Below are positions 41,033 through 50,603 of a stretch of 64,000 nucleotides of DNA, piece after piece (positions within the stretch are counted from its first letter, which is position 1; every line of letters starts with the position of its first letter). The translations under genes and the position numbers were made by a program. The notes beneath the pieces are model-generated. The model did no database searches and was not told the origin of the DNA. It worked only from the letters and a program-made list of their open reading frames with translations. The stretch comes from Pseudoneobacillus sp042683745 (lineage in GTDB: Bacteria; Bacillota; Bacilli; Bacillales; Cytobacillaceae): contig NZ_JBHUJX010000019.1 in the NCBI RefSeq assembly GCF_042683745.1, forward strand, positions 186,001 through 250,000, in the 5' to 3' direction.

Positions 41033-43036
41033 CTACACATTAGCCGAAAAATAGTGGCTTCCTTGTGTTTGGAAAAACCAATTAGCAAAATCTAATTGAG
41101 CCAATGGCTGACTAATGTAATAGCCTTGAACTTGATTGCACTTAATTTCATGTAAAAAGTCTATCTGACTTATTGTTTCTACACCTTCGGCTATTACTGT
41201 CAGTTGTAAATTGTGCCCCATTTCAACTATGCTTTTTACAATGGCCTTTGCTTTTTCATTTTCAGCTAGTTCTAAATCCCGAATAAAGGTCCTGTCCACC
41301 TTTAAAGTATCAATAGGTAAATCTTTTAAATAACTAAGGGAGGAGTATCCCGTTCCAAAGTCATCGATTGAAATTTTTATACCCAAATCTCTTAGATCAT
41401 AGAGCAGTTGAATAGCATGATCAGACTGCTGCATGATACTTTCTGTAATTTCCAATTCTAAATTTTCCGGTCTAAGTTTTGTTTGGGCTAATGTAGTGCG
41501 AACGATTTCGACTAGGTTGGGTTGGTGGAGCTGTTTAACAGATAGATTCACAGACATTAATATATCGATTCCATTATCCTTCCAAGCATTCAATTGCCTA
41601 CATGCTTCGGCGATTACCCACTCTCCAATTGAATCGATTAACCCTGACTCTTCTGCTATTGGAACAAATTCTAGTGGGGATATAATACCAAGCTCAGGAT
41701 GCTTCCATCGTAACAACGCTTCCGCACCAACCACTTCTCCATTGGTAATACAACATTTTGGTTGGTATAGAAGATAAAGTTCTTTGTTTTTAATTGCCTT
41801 TCTTAGTCCTTTTTCAAGCTCGATTCTTCTTGCATACATTTCTTTCATATCTGAATTGTAAAATTGAATACGATTATGATCCTTTTCTTTTGCAAGATAA
41901 AGGGCTGCATGTGAATTTTTTTTCAATGCTTCCAACTCAGTTCCATCCTCTGGGTATAAAGAAATTCCTATTCTTGGTGAGAGGTAAAACTCCTGCCCTT
42001 GAATTAATAGCGGTTCCGATATAAGTTTCACTATCTTTTCGGCTAATCTACTGCATTGATTCTTCGACTGGAAATTAACAATGAGAGAAAACGTATCTCC
42101 TTCGATCCGAAACACATCGTTATTCTCATTTAATTTACCATTTAAACGATTGGCGATACTCTTTAATATTTCATCACCTATTAAAAAGCCGAAGGTTGTA
42201 TTAATCACTTTAAATTCATTTAATCCTATGAAAAAAATCGCAAATGGACGTTTGGAGTTTGTTAACAAGGAGGAAAGTCTTTCATTAAACCATTTGTAAT
42301 TTGGTAAATTAGTCAGTTCATCATAGTATTCTAAATTATCTAATCTTTTTTTCACATTTTGTTGTTCAGTAATATCACTACCAAAACTCATAATGTGAGG
42401 CTCATTGTTGTAAAGAATGTTAAATCTATTTGATACGACATCTCTTTCTTTTCCGTCCATAGCCACTAAAGTGGAATGATTGTCACTCTCCTTCTTTGAA
42501 CCCATAAAATCAACCATTTTTTTACCGATAACTTCATCGAGTTTATTCACCTTAAGCATATTTAATCCAGCAGGATTCATATAGGCTATTTTCTCTTCCT
42601 TGTGTATTGCAATTGGATTCGGGACATTTTCGATTAGTTCCATCATTTGGCATTGAACGGTTAATAACAATTGTTCCGCCTTTTTCTGTTCGGTGAAATC
42701 GTATACTTCTCCTATCACATAATCTTGATCTATAGAGGAGAATGGACAACCCTTTACTTTAACCCATTTGTATACATTCCACTTATTTTTTAGTCGAAAC
42801 ACTTCTATAAAATCCTTTTTCTCTTGTAATTTCCGATAAATTCTAAGTAGAAGCCTTTTATCACTAGGGTGAACAATCTTGAGTAGCGAAATCTCTCCAT
42901 CCTTTATTTCATCATCATAAAAAAAATCAAGGAGCGAGGATTGTCCTGATAGAAAACTTACCTTTCCTGTATTTTCATATTTCCAAATGACAGAATCTAA
43001 ATTTTTCAAAGCATCTGTATACCTATGATCTTGCAT
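41033..43036 (-). CDS. PAS-PAS-GGDEF-EAL c-di-GMP phosphodiesterase
   Basis: The 667-aa cytoplasmic protein has two PAS-like sensors (~15-115, ~125-225; DFTEQKKAE and DITEQQNVKK end each), a GGDEF domain (~235-395) and an EAL domain (~405-655). The GGDEF loop reads EGDTF (312-316), so cyclase activity is probably lost and the domain may bind GTP. The EAL site is intact: EALLRW (439-444), the ELEITESIM Glu, IDDFGTGYSSL and VIAEGVET. It should cleave c-di-GMP to pGpG, opposing the cyclase at 22253. AAGGGGAAG precedes the ATG. It seems to be a single gene. Confidence 0.93.
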   Translation of the reverse strand: MQDHRYTDALKNLDSVIWKYENTGKVSFLSGQSSLLDFFYDDEIKDGEISLLKIVHPSDKRLLLRIYRKLQEKKDFIEVFRLKNKWNVYKWVKVKGCPFSSIDQDYVIGEVYDFTEQKKAEQLLLTVQCQMMELIENVPNPIAIHKEEKIAYMNPAGLNMLKVNKLDEVIGKKMVDFMGSKKESDNHSTLVAMDGKERDVVSNRFNILYNNEPHIMSFGSDITEQQNVKKRLDNLEYYDELTNLPNYKWFNERLSSLLTNSKRPFAIFFIGLNEFKVINTTFGFLIGDEILKSIANRLNGKLNENNDVFRIEGDTFSLIVNFQSKNQCSRLAEKIVKLISEPLLIQGQEFYLSPRIGISLYPEDGTELEALKKNSHAALYLAKEKDHNRIQFYNSDMKEMYARRIELEKGLRKAIKNKELYLLYQPKCCITNGEVVGAEALLRWKHPELGIISPLEFVPIAEESGLIDSIGEWVIAEACRQLNAWKDNGIDILMSVNLSVKQLHQPNLVEIVRTTLAQTKLRPENLELEITESIMQQSDHAIQLLYDLRDLGIKISIDDFGTGYSSLSYLKDLPIDTLKVDRTFIRDLELAENEKAKAIVKSIVEMGHNLQLTVIAEGVETISQIDFLHEIKCNQVQGYYISQPLAQLDFANWFFQTQGSHYFSANV

Positions 43037-43492
43037 TCGCTTCCCCTTCTAATAAATATTACGAATTTCATGTCGTTTCTTTATTGGTTTTACACTGTAT
43101 GAAATAAAAATGGAACACTTCAGGAATTCCGTTAGTCCTGATGGCATGATTGGAGATTAACAGTATGGAGCATTGAGGTGATTTCTTCAGATGATATTGT
43201 ACAACCCTTGATCTAGCTTGGATGCTGCATGAATAATTATATGTGATACAGCTAGTTCTTTTATACTACTTTCCATAACCATAATTGATTTTAGAAAAGA
43301 ATACCAGAATTGTAAATAGCAAATGATTAATAAACCTAAAGATGTAAAATTCGAAATTTTTAAACGCAGAATACTATTTTTGCAAAAAAATAGAAATGAC
43401 TAGTTTAAATTAACGGTCATTTCTATCATCGTAAGACTGGAAAGTTGCTAAATTTTTGAAAGGGAGTTTTGGATTGTTTGTTTTTTTAAAAG
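43037..43492. other. 456-base gap between the hybrid regulator and the GGDEF-EAL gene
   Basis: Apart from the terminator at 43390-43426 I see no open frame with a ribosome site and no strong structure. The remainder should hold the promoter of the GGDEF-EAL gene. Confidence 0.5.
43390..43426 (-). terminator. Terminator of the fused kinase-regulator gene
   Basis: ATAGAAATGAC pairs perfectly with GTCATTTCTAT around a 15-base loop; T7 follows on the minus strand. Confidence 0.85.
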
Positions 43493-45313
43493 TTAAAAAG
43501 TAGCGGCCTGAAACGCTTTTTCCATCGCTTCATCACGATCCTTTACTTCCAATTTGGAATATATACTAGATATATAATTACGAACAGTGCCTTCAGCAAG
43601 GAATAGCTGTTCACTGATTTCTTTATACTTTAAACCGTCAGCTAGTAGCTTAAGCACTTCTGTTTCGCGGTCGGTCAGACTGTACAGTTTCTTCCATTTC
43701 TCAAGCTGGTCTTTTTCTGAATCGACCGATTTTGTTTTAAGAATAAGTTGCTTTGCAACAGTCTGAGAAATAATCGTTTCTCCCATATGAACGAGCTGAA
43801 TTTTCGTAATGAGCTCTCGAATTGGTGTATTTTTGCTAATATAACCTTCCGCTCCAGCATGAATTAACTCCACTGCCTCATCAATATCGTCCTTGCTTGT
43901 AGTAATCATTATTCGAGTCAACGGGTATGTTCTTTTTAATCGTTGTGTAAAAGCAATGATGTCCGTATCTTTAAACTTTACGTCAAGAAGGATAATGTTC
44001 GGCCGCTTTTCCTCGCAAATACGATTCGCTTCGTCCTTATGATCCGTCTGTCCAACTACCTCAATATCACTTTGAAGGGTGAGCAATGTAACTAAGCTTT
44101 CTCGTACATGAAGATTGGAATCCATTACAAGTACTTTAATGGATCCTTCGTTGTTCTCTTTTACAATAGGGGCTTTACATACAGCAGTAATTCCTTTGTT
44201 AAGAAACGATGTAACTGAAAATTCACCCTTAATCAAGGTCATCTGTTCATGGACAGTGGTTAAACCGGCCTCTAACCGTTCCTGCTCTGAACCCAGTCCA
44301 TCATCTTCAACCCATATTTCTAAATAGTCATCAAAAAAATGTAGTGTAACACCAAGCGTTTGAGCGTTTCCAACCTGAATCGAACAGTTCAAAAGTTCCT
44401 GTAGGCAGCGAGTAAATGTATAAATAGCTTGCTTAGGGAGAGGTGGCTCTTCACCCTTAACAGAAAATGCAAAAGTGCAGGCTGTCTCTTTTTGAACATC
44501 ATCAATCACGCGTTTAATTATTTCTACGATTGATAGATCTATGTCAAGGGGCTCAAGATGCTTGATAGCCTCTCGTACTTGATGCAATCCTAACCGTGTT
44601 CGATCAATAAGCTGCTGAAATAATGGATCTGTCTTCGCTCCTAACAACTGATTACGAAGGGTCTCCATTTCTAAGATGAGAGCAGCAAATGTATGACTTA
44701 CTGAATACTGCAGCTCAGTCGAAATCCTATTTCGTTCTTGAAGAATTGTATTTTGCTCAACTTGCTTCGAATATTGCGTAAGCATTTTGTTTTGCTGTTC
44801 AATTAATTCGTTTTTCTTCTGTACTTCTTCCTTTGCATGAAGTAGTGCGTTCAACATAAAGCCCAGCCCGTAGAATACAAAAGCTGAGATCAAAATGGAA
44901 ATATAAGTAATCGGACTTTCAAATAGGACTAAAATTGGACCTAATACTATGATGGTTACTATGATAGAAGTTCTCCATCGTCGTGAATTCCGTTCCTGAT
45001 AAAAGCCTAACATCAGGCAATAAGACACATAATTCCCTGCTGTACTTGCATCAATTTGAGCAAACATAGGGGTCAATAAAGCTAAAAAGAAAATTTCTCC
45101 CCAAAAATAAAAAATCCGATTTCTCTGCAACAATAGGAAAGGGATAATGTATGACAGTCCAACAACGACATCAATTAACCAAAATGGTAGCGAAAATTGA
45201 TCTTGAACGACCGATGCATTGTATAACACAGATATAAAAACAAGTGTGCGTAAGACTAACATCGTCCAGTCATACCACTTCCAACGAGTCGTCCGCTCAT
45301 GAAAAATTCCCAT
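43493..45313 (-). CDS. Fused degenerate sensor kinase - NarL-type response regulator
   Basis: The 606-aa single chain combines five or six membrane segments (~15-155), a coiled linker (~158-195), a HisKA_3-like dimerisation region (~192-250), a weak HATPase-like domain (~290-382), a REC domain (~392-510) and a LuxR HTH (~543-600: SLTDRETEVLKLLADGLKYK, EGTVRNYISSIYSKLEVKDR). In the H-box the phospho-His is replaced: RISTELQYSVSHTF has Gln202 where LHD is expected. The G-box is also lost (TTVHEQM), although DDGLG remains. REC keeps Asp444 (ILLDVKF), Thr471 and Lys494. It therefore looks like a membrane-tethered transcription factor. It is divergent from CPBP/HXXEE/CPBP genes, its likely targets. 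Confidence 0.88.
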   Translation of the reverse strand: MGIFHERTTRWKWYDWTMLVLRTLVFISVLYNASVVQDQFSLPFWLIDVVVGLSYIIPFLLLQRNRIFYFWGEIFFLALLTPMFAQIDASTAGNYVSYCLMLGFYQERNSRRWRTSIIVTIIVLGPILVLFESPITYISILISAFVFYGLGFMLNALLHAKEEVQKKNELIEQQNKMLTQYSKQVEQNTILQERNRISTELQYSVSHTFAALILEMETLRNQLLGAKTDPLFQQLIDRTRLGLHQVREAIKHLEPLDIDLSIVEIIKRVIDDVQKETACTFAFSVKGEEPPLPKQAIYTFTRCLQELLNCSIQVGNAQTLGVTLHFFDDYLEIWVEDDGLGSEQERLEAGLTTVHEQMTLIKGEFSVTSFLNKGITAVCKAPIVKENNEGSIKVLVMDSNLHVRESLVTLLTLQSDIEVVGQTDHKDEANRICEEKRPNIILLDVKFKDTDIIAFTQRLKRTYPLTRIMITTSKDDIDEAVELIHAGAEGYISKNTPIRELITKIQLVHMGETIISQTVAKQLILKTKSVDSEKDQLEKWKKLYSLTDRETEVLKLLADGLKYKEISEQLFLAEGTVRNYISSIYSKLEVKDRDEAMEKAFQAATF

Positions 45314-45478
45314 ACGATTTCACTCTCCAAGGGTATATATCACATATTATATTACTTAAAAATTGGCAATTTGCATATGGCTTCATAAACATTATGACAT
45401 CATTGTTACTGTTGCTATGACATCTATATGGCCTATGATAGGACCATTGATAAACATACAAATAAGGAGAGATTCATT

Positions 45479-46285
45479 TTGTTAAAGCATCTATCAAACA
45501 TGCAAAAAGTTTCAGTATACTTAGTTCTAGTTCTTGCCATTGTATTTATGATTGTCGTGTTGCCAATTGAGCAAAGCACTTCGTTATTTATGTTTGTTCC
45601 TTTTGTCGCTGTTCTAATTACTATGTTGTTATCTGGAGAAATGTTTACTAAAGCAGGATGGAAGCAGCTAGGGTTTCACCGTTTTCAACTGAAAACTTTT
45701 TTAGGAGCGCTCGTGATTCCCATGATTCCAATTTTAATTGGCTATATAATTGTTTGGTTAGCAGGAATTGGTACCTTCGAACTTGAAAAAGAATATGAAG
45801 GACGTGGAGTTTTTTTGTTTGTCGGATTTTTCATCACCCTCATTGCAAGCTCATTGACGGTGACACTAGGGGAAGAGATCGGTTGGAGAGGATATCTGGC
45901 AGCTAAGCTAAGATCGATCGGACTTGAAAAAGCATTATTGCTGAATGGATTCATCTGGGGATTATTTCATTTACCTATTATCCTTTTCACCGATATTTAT
46001 CATACAGATGTTAATTTATTGACCTTTATTCCGATGTTTATGACAACCGTTACATTGGCAGGCGCATTTATTACATATGTAAGATATGCATCAGGTAGCA
46101 TCTGGCCAGCAATCATTGCTCACTCGGCACATAATGTTGTGTGGAACTACGGGGAATTATTCACACAAAATCCTCATCCAGTTGTTACCTATATTACTGG
46201 GGATGCGGGTGCTGTGCTGATAATCTTTTATTTAATTATCTTCATATGGATCATCAAGAAAAGTAAGGGAAAAAAGTTACTTTAA
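45479..46285 (+). CDS. CPBP-family intramembrane metalloprotease
   Basis: The protein is 268 aa if started at TTG (45479), eight bases after AAGGAGA; the frame opens further upstream without a site. It has eight or so membrane segments and the CPBP (Abi/CAAX protease) motifs: GEEIGWRGYL (EExxxR), FIWGLFHLPIIL (FxxxH) and HSAHNVVWN (HxxxN/B). Bacterial members act in bacteriocin immunity, sigma/anti-sigma processing or are uncharacterised. First of three genes divergent from the fused regulator; HXXEE protein follows by 16 bases. Confidence 0.88.
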   Translation: MLKHLSNMQKVSVYLVLVLAIVFMIVVLPIEQSTSLFMFVPFVAVLITMLLSGEMFTKAGWKQLGFHRFQLKTFLGALVIPMIPILIGYIIVWLAGIGTFELEKEYEGRGVFLFVGFFITLIASSLTVTLGEEIGWRGYLAAKLRSIGLEKALLLNGFIWGLFHLPIILFTDIYHTDVNLLTFIPMFMTTVTLAGAFITYVRYASGSIWPAIIAHSAHNVVWNYGELFTQNPHPVVTYITGDAGAVLIIFYLIIFIWIIKKSKGKKLL

Positions 46286-46301
46286 GAGGAGAGAACATCA
46301 T

Positions 46302-46835
46302 ATGATTCAATTCCTAGATACATCAGTAAGTATTCCTTCACTTATTTGGATGTTTCTCGTTGCTTTTATGCTTCATGATTTCGAAGAGATCATTCGAATT
46401 GAACCTTGGTTTCGAAAGAATTCCAATCAAATTTATAATAAGATTCCAAAAAGGTTTCACAAAAATTTTTACACCTTCTCGAGCATGACATCGTCACGAT
46501 TCTCAATTGCTGTTTGTACTGAGTTTATCGTATTTATTCCAGTTACCTTTTGGGCGGTGGAAAAAGGGAGTTACTTACTGTTTTTAGGATTTAATGTCAT
46601 TCTGCTTCTACATGTGTTCATGCACGTTGGGCAAGCTCTTTTCTTAAGGATGCTAGTCCCTGGAGTGGTAACTGCCGTCGTTATCACACTTCCTTATAGT
46701 ATCTATCTATTCTATAGGTTACTTGATGAAGATCTCATCGAAATGGCTGACATTTTGCTTAGTGCACCTTTTGGACTTTTGCTAATACCTATTCTATGGA
46801 TTGGCCATAAATTGGGGGATAAGCTAGTTCCGTAA
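46302..46835 (+). CDS. HXXEE-domain membrane protein
   Basis: The 177-aa protein has four or five membrane segments and the family's namesake motif HDFEE (FMLHDFEEII, ~24-33), then HVFMHVGQALFLR and PGVVTAVV. HXXEE proteins are predicted metal-binding membrane proteins, possibly hydrolases, with no firmly known role. AGAGGAGAG precedes the ATG. It sits between two CPBP proteases (16 bases after the first, 84 before the second), which suggests a joint membrane function, perhaps under the divergent fused regulator. Confidence 0.87.
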   Translation: MIQFLDTSVSIPSLIWMFLVAFMLHDFEEIIRIEPWFRKNSNQIYNKIPKRFHKNFYTFSSMTSSRFSIAVCTEFIVFIPVTFWAVEKGSYLLFLGFNVILLLHVFMHVGQALFLRMLVPGVVTAVVITLPYSIYLFYRLLDEDLIEMADILLSAPFGLLLIPILWIGHKLGDKLVP

Positions 46836-46919
46836 ACAGATATTCATTTTTAATAAATTTATATTAAACTAGTTTTATCAGCCAATTTACATCATATTCA
46901 AGAAAGTAGGTAGAAACAA

Positions 46920-47696
46920 ATGTTCAATTGGACTTTATGGATGATTATTGTATGTTTTTGCATTCCAGGCATCTGGCTGATGACGAAGTATACAAGTAAG
47001 GAGCTTTTGGGTAAGCCAGACAATAAATTATCCAAAGGAAAATTAACATTTATTATCACCATACAGACGCTTATCATCGTCGCTTTGTGTGCGGCCTTAG
47101 GTATTTATTTCGGCCCTAAAGTCGGTCTAACTGATCGTTTCTTACAAGGAATTACCCAAGGAGAGCTGCATTTGTCGGACTTTTATCTTCAGTTAAAGAT
47201 TGGAGCTCTCGCTGGCATAGTCTGCTCGTTAACTTGGATGATTAGCTACTATGGTTTTATTCGTCACCGTTTGGATAGGGAATCGTTGTTTATCACGGAG
47301 AACCTTCGCCATCAATTAGGGCTTTGGACGAGAGTTACTTCGGGAGGTATCACGGAGGAAGTTATTTTTCGCTGGGGATTACTTAGTTTAGTTATGTGGC
47401 TATTTTCCTTGCTGATTTCATCCGAAACGACGGTTTTCTGGATTGCGATTACGGTCACTGGTATGATTTTCGGGTTGGCACATCTCCCAGGTAATCTAGC
47501 AGCAGGGTGTAAACCTTCTGTGATGCTTGTGACAACCGCAATAATCGGTAACCTTTGGGTATCAGTGTTTTGTGGATATTTATTCTGGAAATATGGTCTT
47601 ATTGCAGCCATCATTGTGCATATCCTATTTCATGTCCTTTGGTACCCTTGGGATCAAGTTGCGTATAAGAAATTAAAAAATGAAGTAAATTTATGA
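46920..47696 (+). CDS. CPBP-family intramembrane metalloprotease (second copy)
   Basis: The 258-aa protein has seven or eight membrane segments and CPBP motifs EEVIFRWGLLS (EExxxR), FGLAHLPGNLA (FxxxH) and HILFHVLWYPWD. It is not a close copy of the first CPBP protein: topology and spacing differ, so this is not a recent duplication. AGTAGGTAG precedes the ATG. It ends the three-gene plus-strand group; a hairpin terminator with a 13-bp stem follows at 47728. Confidence 0.87.
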   Translation: MFNWTLWMIIVCFCIPGIWLMTKYTSKELLGKPDNKLSKGKLTFIITIQTLIIVALCAALGIYFGPKVGLTDRFLQGITQGELHLSDFYLQLKIGALAGIVCSLTWMISYYGFIRHRLDRESLFITENLRHQLGLWTRVTSGGITEEVIFRWGLLSLVMWLFSLLISSETTVFWIAITVTGMIFGLAHLPGNLAAGCKPSVMLVTTAIIGNLWVSVFCGYLFWKYGLIAAIIVHILFHVLWYPWDQVAYKKLKNEVNL

Positions 47697-47727
47697 ACTA
47701 ATTGTTCGAAAAACCATGGTGTCAGAT

Positions 47728-47760
47728 ACCACAAAAAGACATTTGTCTTTTTGTGGTGCT
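47728..47760 (+). terminator. Terminator after the CPBP/HXXEE/CPBP group
   Basis: ACCACAAAAAGAC pairs perfectly with GTCTTTTTGTGGT around ATTT. It is preceded by GGTGTCAGAT, the kind of sequence seen at the base of other dispersed hairpins here. Confidence 0.75.
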
Positions 47761-48056
47761 TTCAATTACATTTATTATAAAGTTTTGTATTCTTTCATTT
47801 CGTATATGGATCTTTTTTTGTTTACACTCATTGATTCCCATTCAATGAAATCCTCCCCCTTGTATCTTCCATATTCACAGCCCATTCCTTCAATTCATGA
47901 TCATTTCCGAATTATTTTTTTCCCTTCGGTATTCTGCTGTCGGAAGCATGGAAAGCTATGATACTTTTTGTAATTACGTTTATTTTTTGGGTTACATTGG
48001 CATTCGTGTTAAGATATTTCTATATCAGTATAGTTTTAAACTTAGGAGGTAATTAA
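47761..48056. other. AT-rich gap before the deoxyribosyltransferase-like gene
   Basis: About 300 bases with no convincing open frame on either strand and no stable structure. It should contain the promoter for the gene at 48057, but no clear -35/-10 pair stands out. Confidence 0.45.
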
Positions 48057-48476
48057 ATGAGAGTTTACCTTGCATCACCATTCTTTAATGAAAAGGAAAT
48101 TGAAATGGTTGAACAGGTTGAAAAGATTCTAGAGGATAAAGGTCTAAATGTTTTCTCACCTAGAAAAAAACAAATGGACCATTTAGAAGTAGGCTCACGT
48201 CACTGGTCAATAGAAACGTTTACGGATGATATTAAATTCATTAAATGGTCAGAAATCGTTGTCGGTGTTTATCATGGAAATTATTCAGATAGTGGGACTG
48301 CCTGGGAATTAGGTTATGCCTATGCTACTGATAAGCCTGTGATCTTAGTTCATGTAGGTAAAGATTCTAATTTAATGGTTCACGAGGGTGCACATGCTAA
48401 CTTAACAATCGATCAATTAAAAGATTATGACTTTGATAAATTACAAAGTTCATTTTATTCTGGTGCAATGCTTTAA
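48057..48476 (+). CDS. Nucleoside 2-deoxyribosyltransferase-like protein
   Basis: The 139-aa protein begins MRVYLASPFFNEKEIEMVEQ, with the nucleotide-site SDSGTAWELGYAYA (~80-93, D-x-GT-x-x-E-x-G-x-A) containing the catalytic Glu, and KPVILVH. These define the NDT/blasticidin-S-deaminase-like Rossmannoid family that exchanges bases on deoxynucleosides or hydrolyses nucleotides. CTTAGGAGG precedes the ATG. It is a single gene with a terminator at 48485-48513. True transferase versus hydrolase activity cannot be told. Confidence 0.9.
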   Translation: MRVYLASPFFNEKEIEMVEQVEKILEDKGLNVFSPRKKQMDHLEVGSRHWSIETFTDDIKFIKWSEIVVGVYHGNYSDSGTAWELGYAYATDKPVILVHVGKDSNLMVHEGAHANLTIDQLKDYDFDKLQSSFYSGAML

Positions 48477-48484
48477 TATATTGC

Positions 48485-48513
48485 AAAAGGACCTGCTCTC
48501 ACAGGTCCTTTTT
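48485..48513 (+). terminator. Terminator of the NDT-like gene
   Basis: GGACCTG pairs with CAGGTCC around CTCTCA, followed by T5; a complementary A-run precedes it. Confidence 0.9.
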
Positions 48514-48545
48514 CTTGAAATAATCGCGTGATGACAAATTCCGTA

Positions 48546-50474
48546 CTAATTATTAAAACTTAACCACAAATCCATAACTGAATTGAGCTCGTTATTTAAG
48601 TCTTGTTTCCTACTATACAGCTTACTAAGCTCCTCATAATCCATACCGTCAGCAGCCATCACTAAATCGAGCTCTTTTATTTCATTTTCAAGGCTTTCAA
48701 TTTTAGCTAAAGTCTTAGTTTCTAAAGCTTCATCCTTTTTACCTTCAGGTTTATTTTTTTGTTTCTTCACTTTGTCGACTTTTATTTCAGTCTCTTTTAT
48801 ATCCTGCAGTTTTGACTTCTCTATTTCATTTTTATAATAATCGTAATTTCCTAGATAACTTTTAAAGGCATAATTCTCAACGGCAATTACTCTTTCACTC
48901 ATTTTATTGATAAAATATCTATCGTGTGAGATAAAGAAGATTGTACCTTTAAAGTCTTCCAGAGCTTCCTCAAGAGTCTCAATGGAATCAATATCAAGAT
49001 GATTGGTCGGCTCATCAAGTATTAATAAATTGATATCTTGATATAACAGCATCGCTAGCTTTAGCCTGATTCTCTCGCCACCTGACAAGAATTTTACTTT
49101 TTTGAATGGGCTTTTTTTATAAAACATGAATTTGGATAAATATTCTCGTGCCTTTCCTTCCAGTATCGAAATATCCTCCCTAAACGTTTCGAGCACTGTG
49201 AGTTCATCATTTTTAAAAGTAATATTCTGTGGCAAATAGGCTGCCATCACATTAGCACCTAACGCTACCTCACCACCATCTGGCTGCTCTTCACCTAACA
49301 GCATTTTTAAGAAAGTGGTTTTCCCGCTGCCATTTGGCCCGACGATACCAACTCTTTCACCAAAATGAATCATTAGATTGGCATCTTTAAAAATAGCCTT
49401 ATCTTCATACGTTTTTGAGAGTCCGATTGCTTTGATCGTTTCTTTTCCAGATCGCTCTGACACTCTCAAATCTAGTTTCATATTCTTTTTCTCAAAAACA
49501 GGTTTATCGATTCGATCCATTTTATCGAGCTTTTTTTGGATACTGGCCGCTCTTCGAAAGAACTTGTCATTACCGCCTCTCATCGCCCAATCTCTTAACG
49601 TCATAACAGTCTTTTCCATATTATTCATCTTTTTTTGTTGCTCTCTGAAATGCTCATACTGAATCCGTAAGTTTTCTTCTTTTTGACTAATATAAGAAGA
49701 ATAATTGCCCTTGTAGCTAATTGATTCCATATCCTCGACTTCGACAATTTTCGAAACGACATTGTCTAGAAAATATCGATCATGGGATACGATCAAGACC
49801 ATTCCCTTATAAGTCTTGAGGTAACCTTCGAGCCATTCAATGGAATCCATATCCAAATGATTAGTCGGCTCATCTAATAATAAGATGTCTGGATTATGAA
49901 TCAAGAGCTTCCCAAGCCCAACTCTTGTTTTTTCCCCACCGCTTAATAAATCAAAACCCTTATTTAAAAAGCTTTCACCAAATTTCAGCCCCGTGCAAAC
50001 CTTACTTAATTTTTCACCTTTCTCATATCCATCCTTTACTTCATATAGTTGAACTAAATCACTGTACTTTTTTAACGCTTTTTCCAAGTCTATATCTTCT
50101 AAAATCTTCATTTGCTCTTCTAATTCACGCATTTGCGTCTCTATATTGTCAATTTCCTCAAAAGCCAAGTTTAATACATCGATTACCTTTAAGCCTTCCG
50201 GATACGATGGCGTTTGCTCAAGGTAAGCACTAGTCGCACCTCTCGACATATTTATTAAACCTTCATCATATCCATAGCTCGATGTTTGCGGGTATCCCGG
50301 ATAGTAATTCATCGGTTCGATTCCTGCAATTAATTTAAGAATCGTGCTCTTTCCACTTCCATTTGCACCCACGATTCCAACCTTCTCACCTTGATACACT
50401 TCAAAGGTGATATTTTTAAGAACAAGCGTGGCTTCCATAAATTTTTTAATACCATTTAACTTTAATTCAAACAT
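48546..50474 (-). CDS. ABC-F ATPase, ribosome-protection type candidate
   Basis: The protein is 642 aa from the ATG at 50474 (GAAGGAA upstream). It has two ABC domains with Walker A GANGSGKST (~36) and GPNGSGKTT (~380), signatures LSGGEKTR and LSGGERIR, and Walker B LLLDEPTNHLD and LILDEPTNHLD. A charged helical P-site linker lies at ~265-345 and there is no membrane domain. NBD1 carries a Tyr/Pro-rich insertion (YYPGYPQTSSYGYDEG). A Lys/Glu-rich tail follows NBD2. ABC-F proteins act on the ribosome, some displacing antibiotics. The long leader (51137-50816) with a micro-ORF and terminator resembles those of drug-inducible ABC-F genes. Confidence 0.9.
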   Translation of the reverse strand: MFELKLNGIKKFMEATLVLKNITFEVYQGEKVGIVGANGSGKSTILKLIAGIEPMNYYPGYPQTSSYGYDEGLINMSRGATSAYLEQTPSYPEGLKVIDVLNLAFEEIDNIETQMRELEEQMKILEDIDLEKALKKYSDLVQLYEVKDGYEKGEKLSKVCTGLKFGESFLNKGFDLLSGGEKTRVGLGKLLIHNPDILLLDEPTNHLDMDSIEWLEGYLKTYKGMVLIVSHDRYFLDNVVSKIVEVEDMESISYKGNYSSYISQKEENLRIQYEHFREQQKKMNNMEKTVMTLRDWAMRGGNDKFFRRAASIQKKLDKMDRIDKPVFEKKNMKLDLRVSERSGKETIKAIGLSKTYEDKAIFKDANLMIHFGERVGIVGPNGSGKTTFLKMLLGEEQPDGGEVALGANVMAAYLPQNITFKNDELTVLETFREDISILEGKAREYLSKFMFYKKSPFKKVKFLSGGERIRLKLAMLLYQDINLLILDEPTNHLDIDSIETLEEALEDFKGTIFFISHDRYFINKMSERVIAVENYAFKSYLGNYDYYKNEIEKSKLQDIKETEIKVDKVKKQKNKPEGKKDEALETKTLAKIESLENEIKELDLVMAADGMDYEELSKLYSRKQDLNNELNSVMDLWLSFNN

Positions 50475-50603
50475 ACTATTTCCTTCTTTCATCCATATTG
50501 TACGTTATGCATTTTATGGACAGGGTAAAGAAGAACTTCAATACTTGTATTTTAAAAGTGAACTCCGCTAAAGTAACATGTTCGGCATGTCATTTAGTAA
50601 AAA

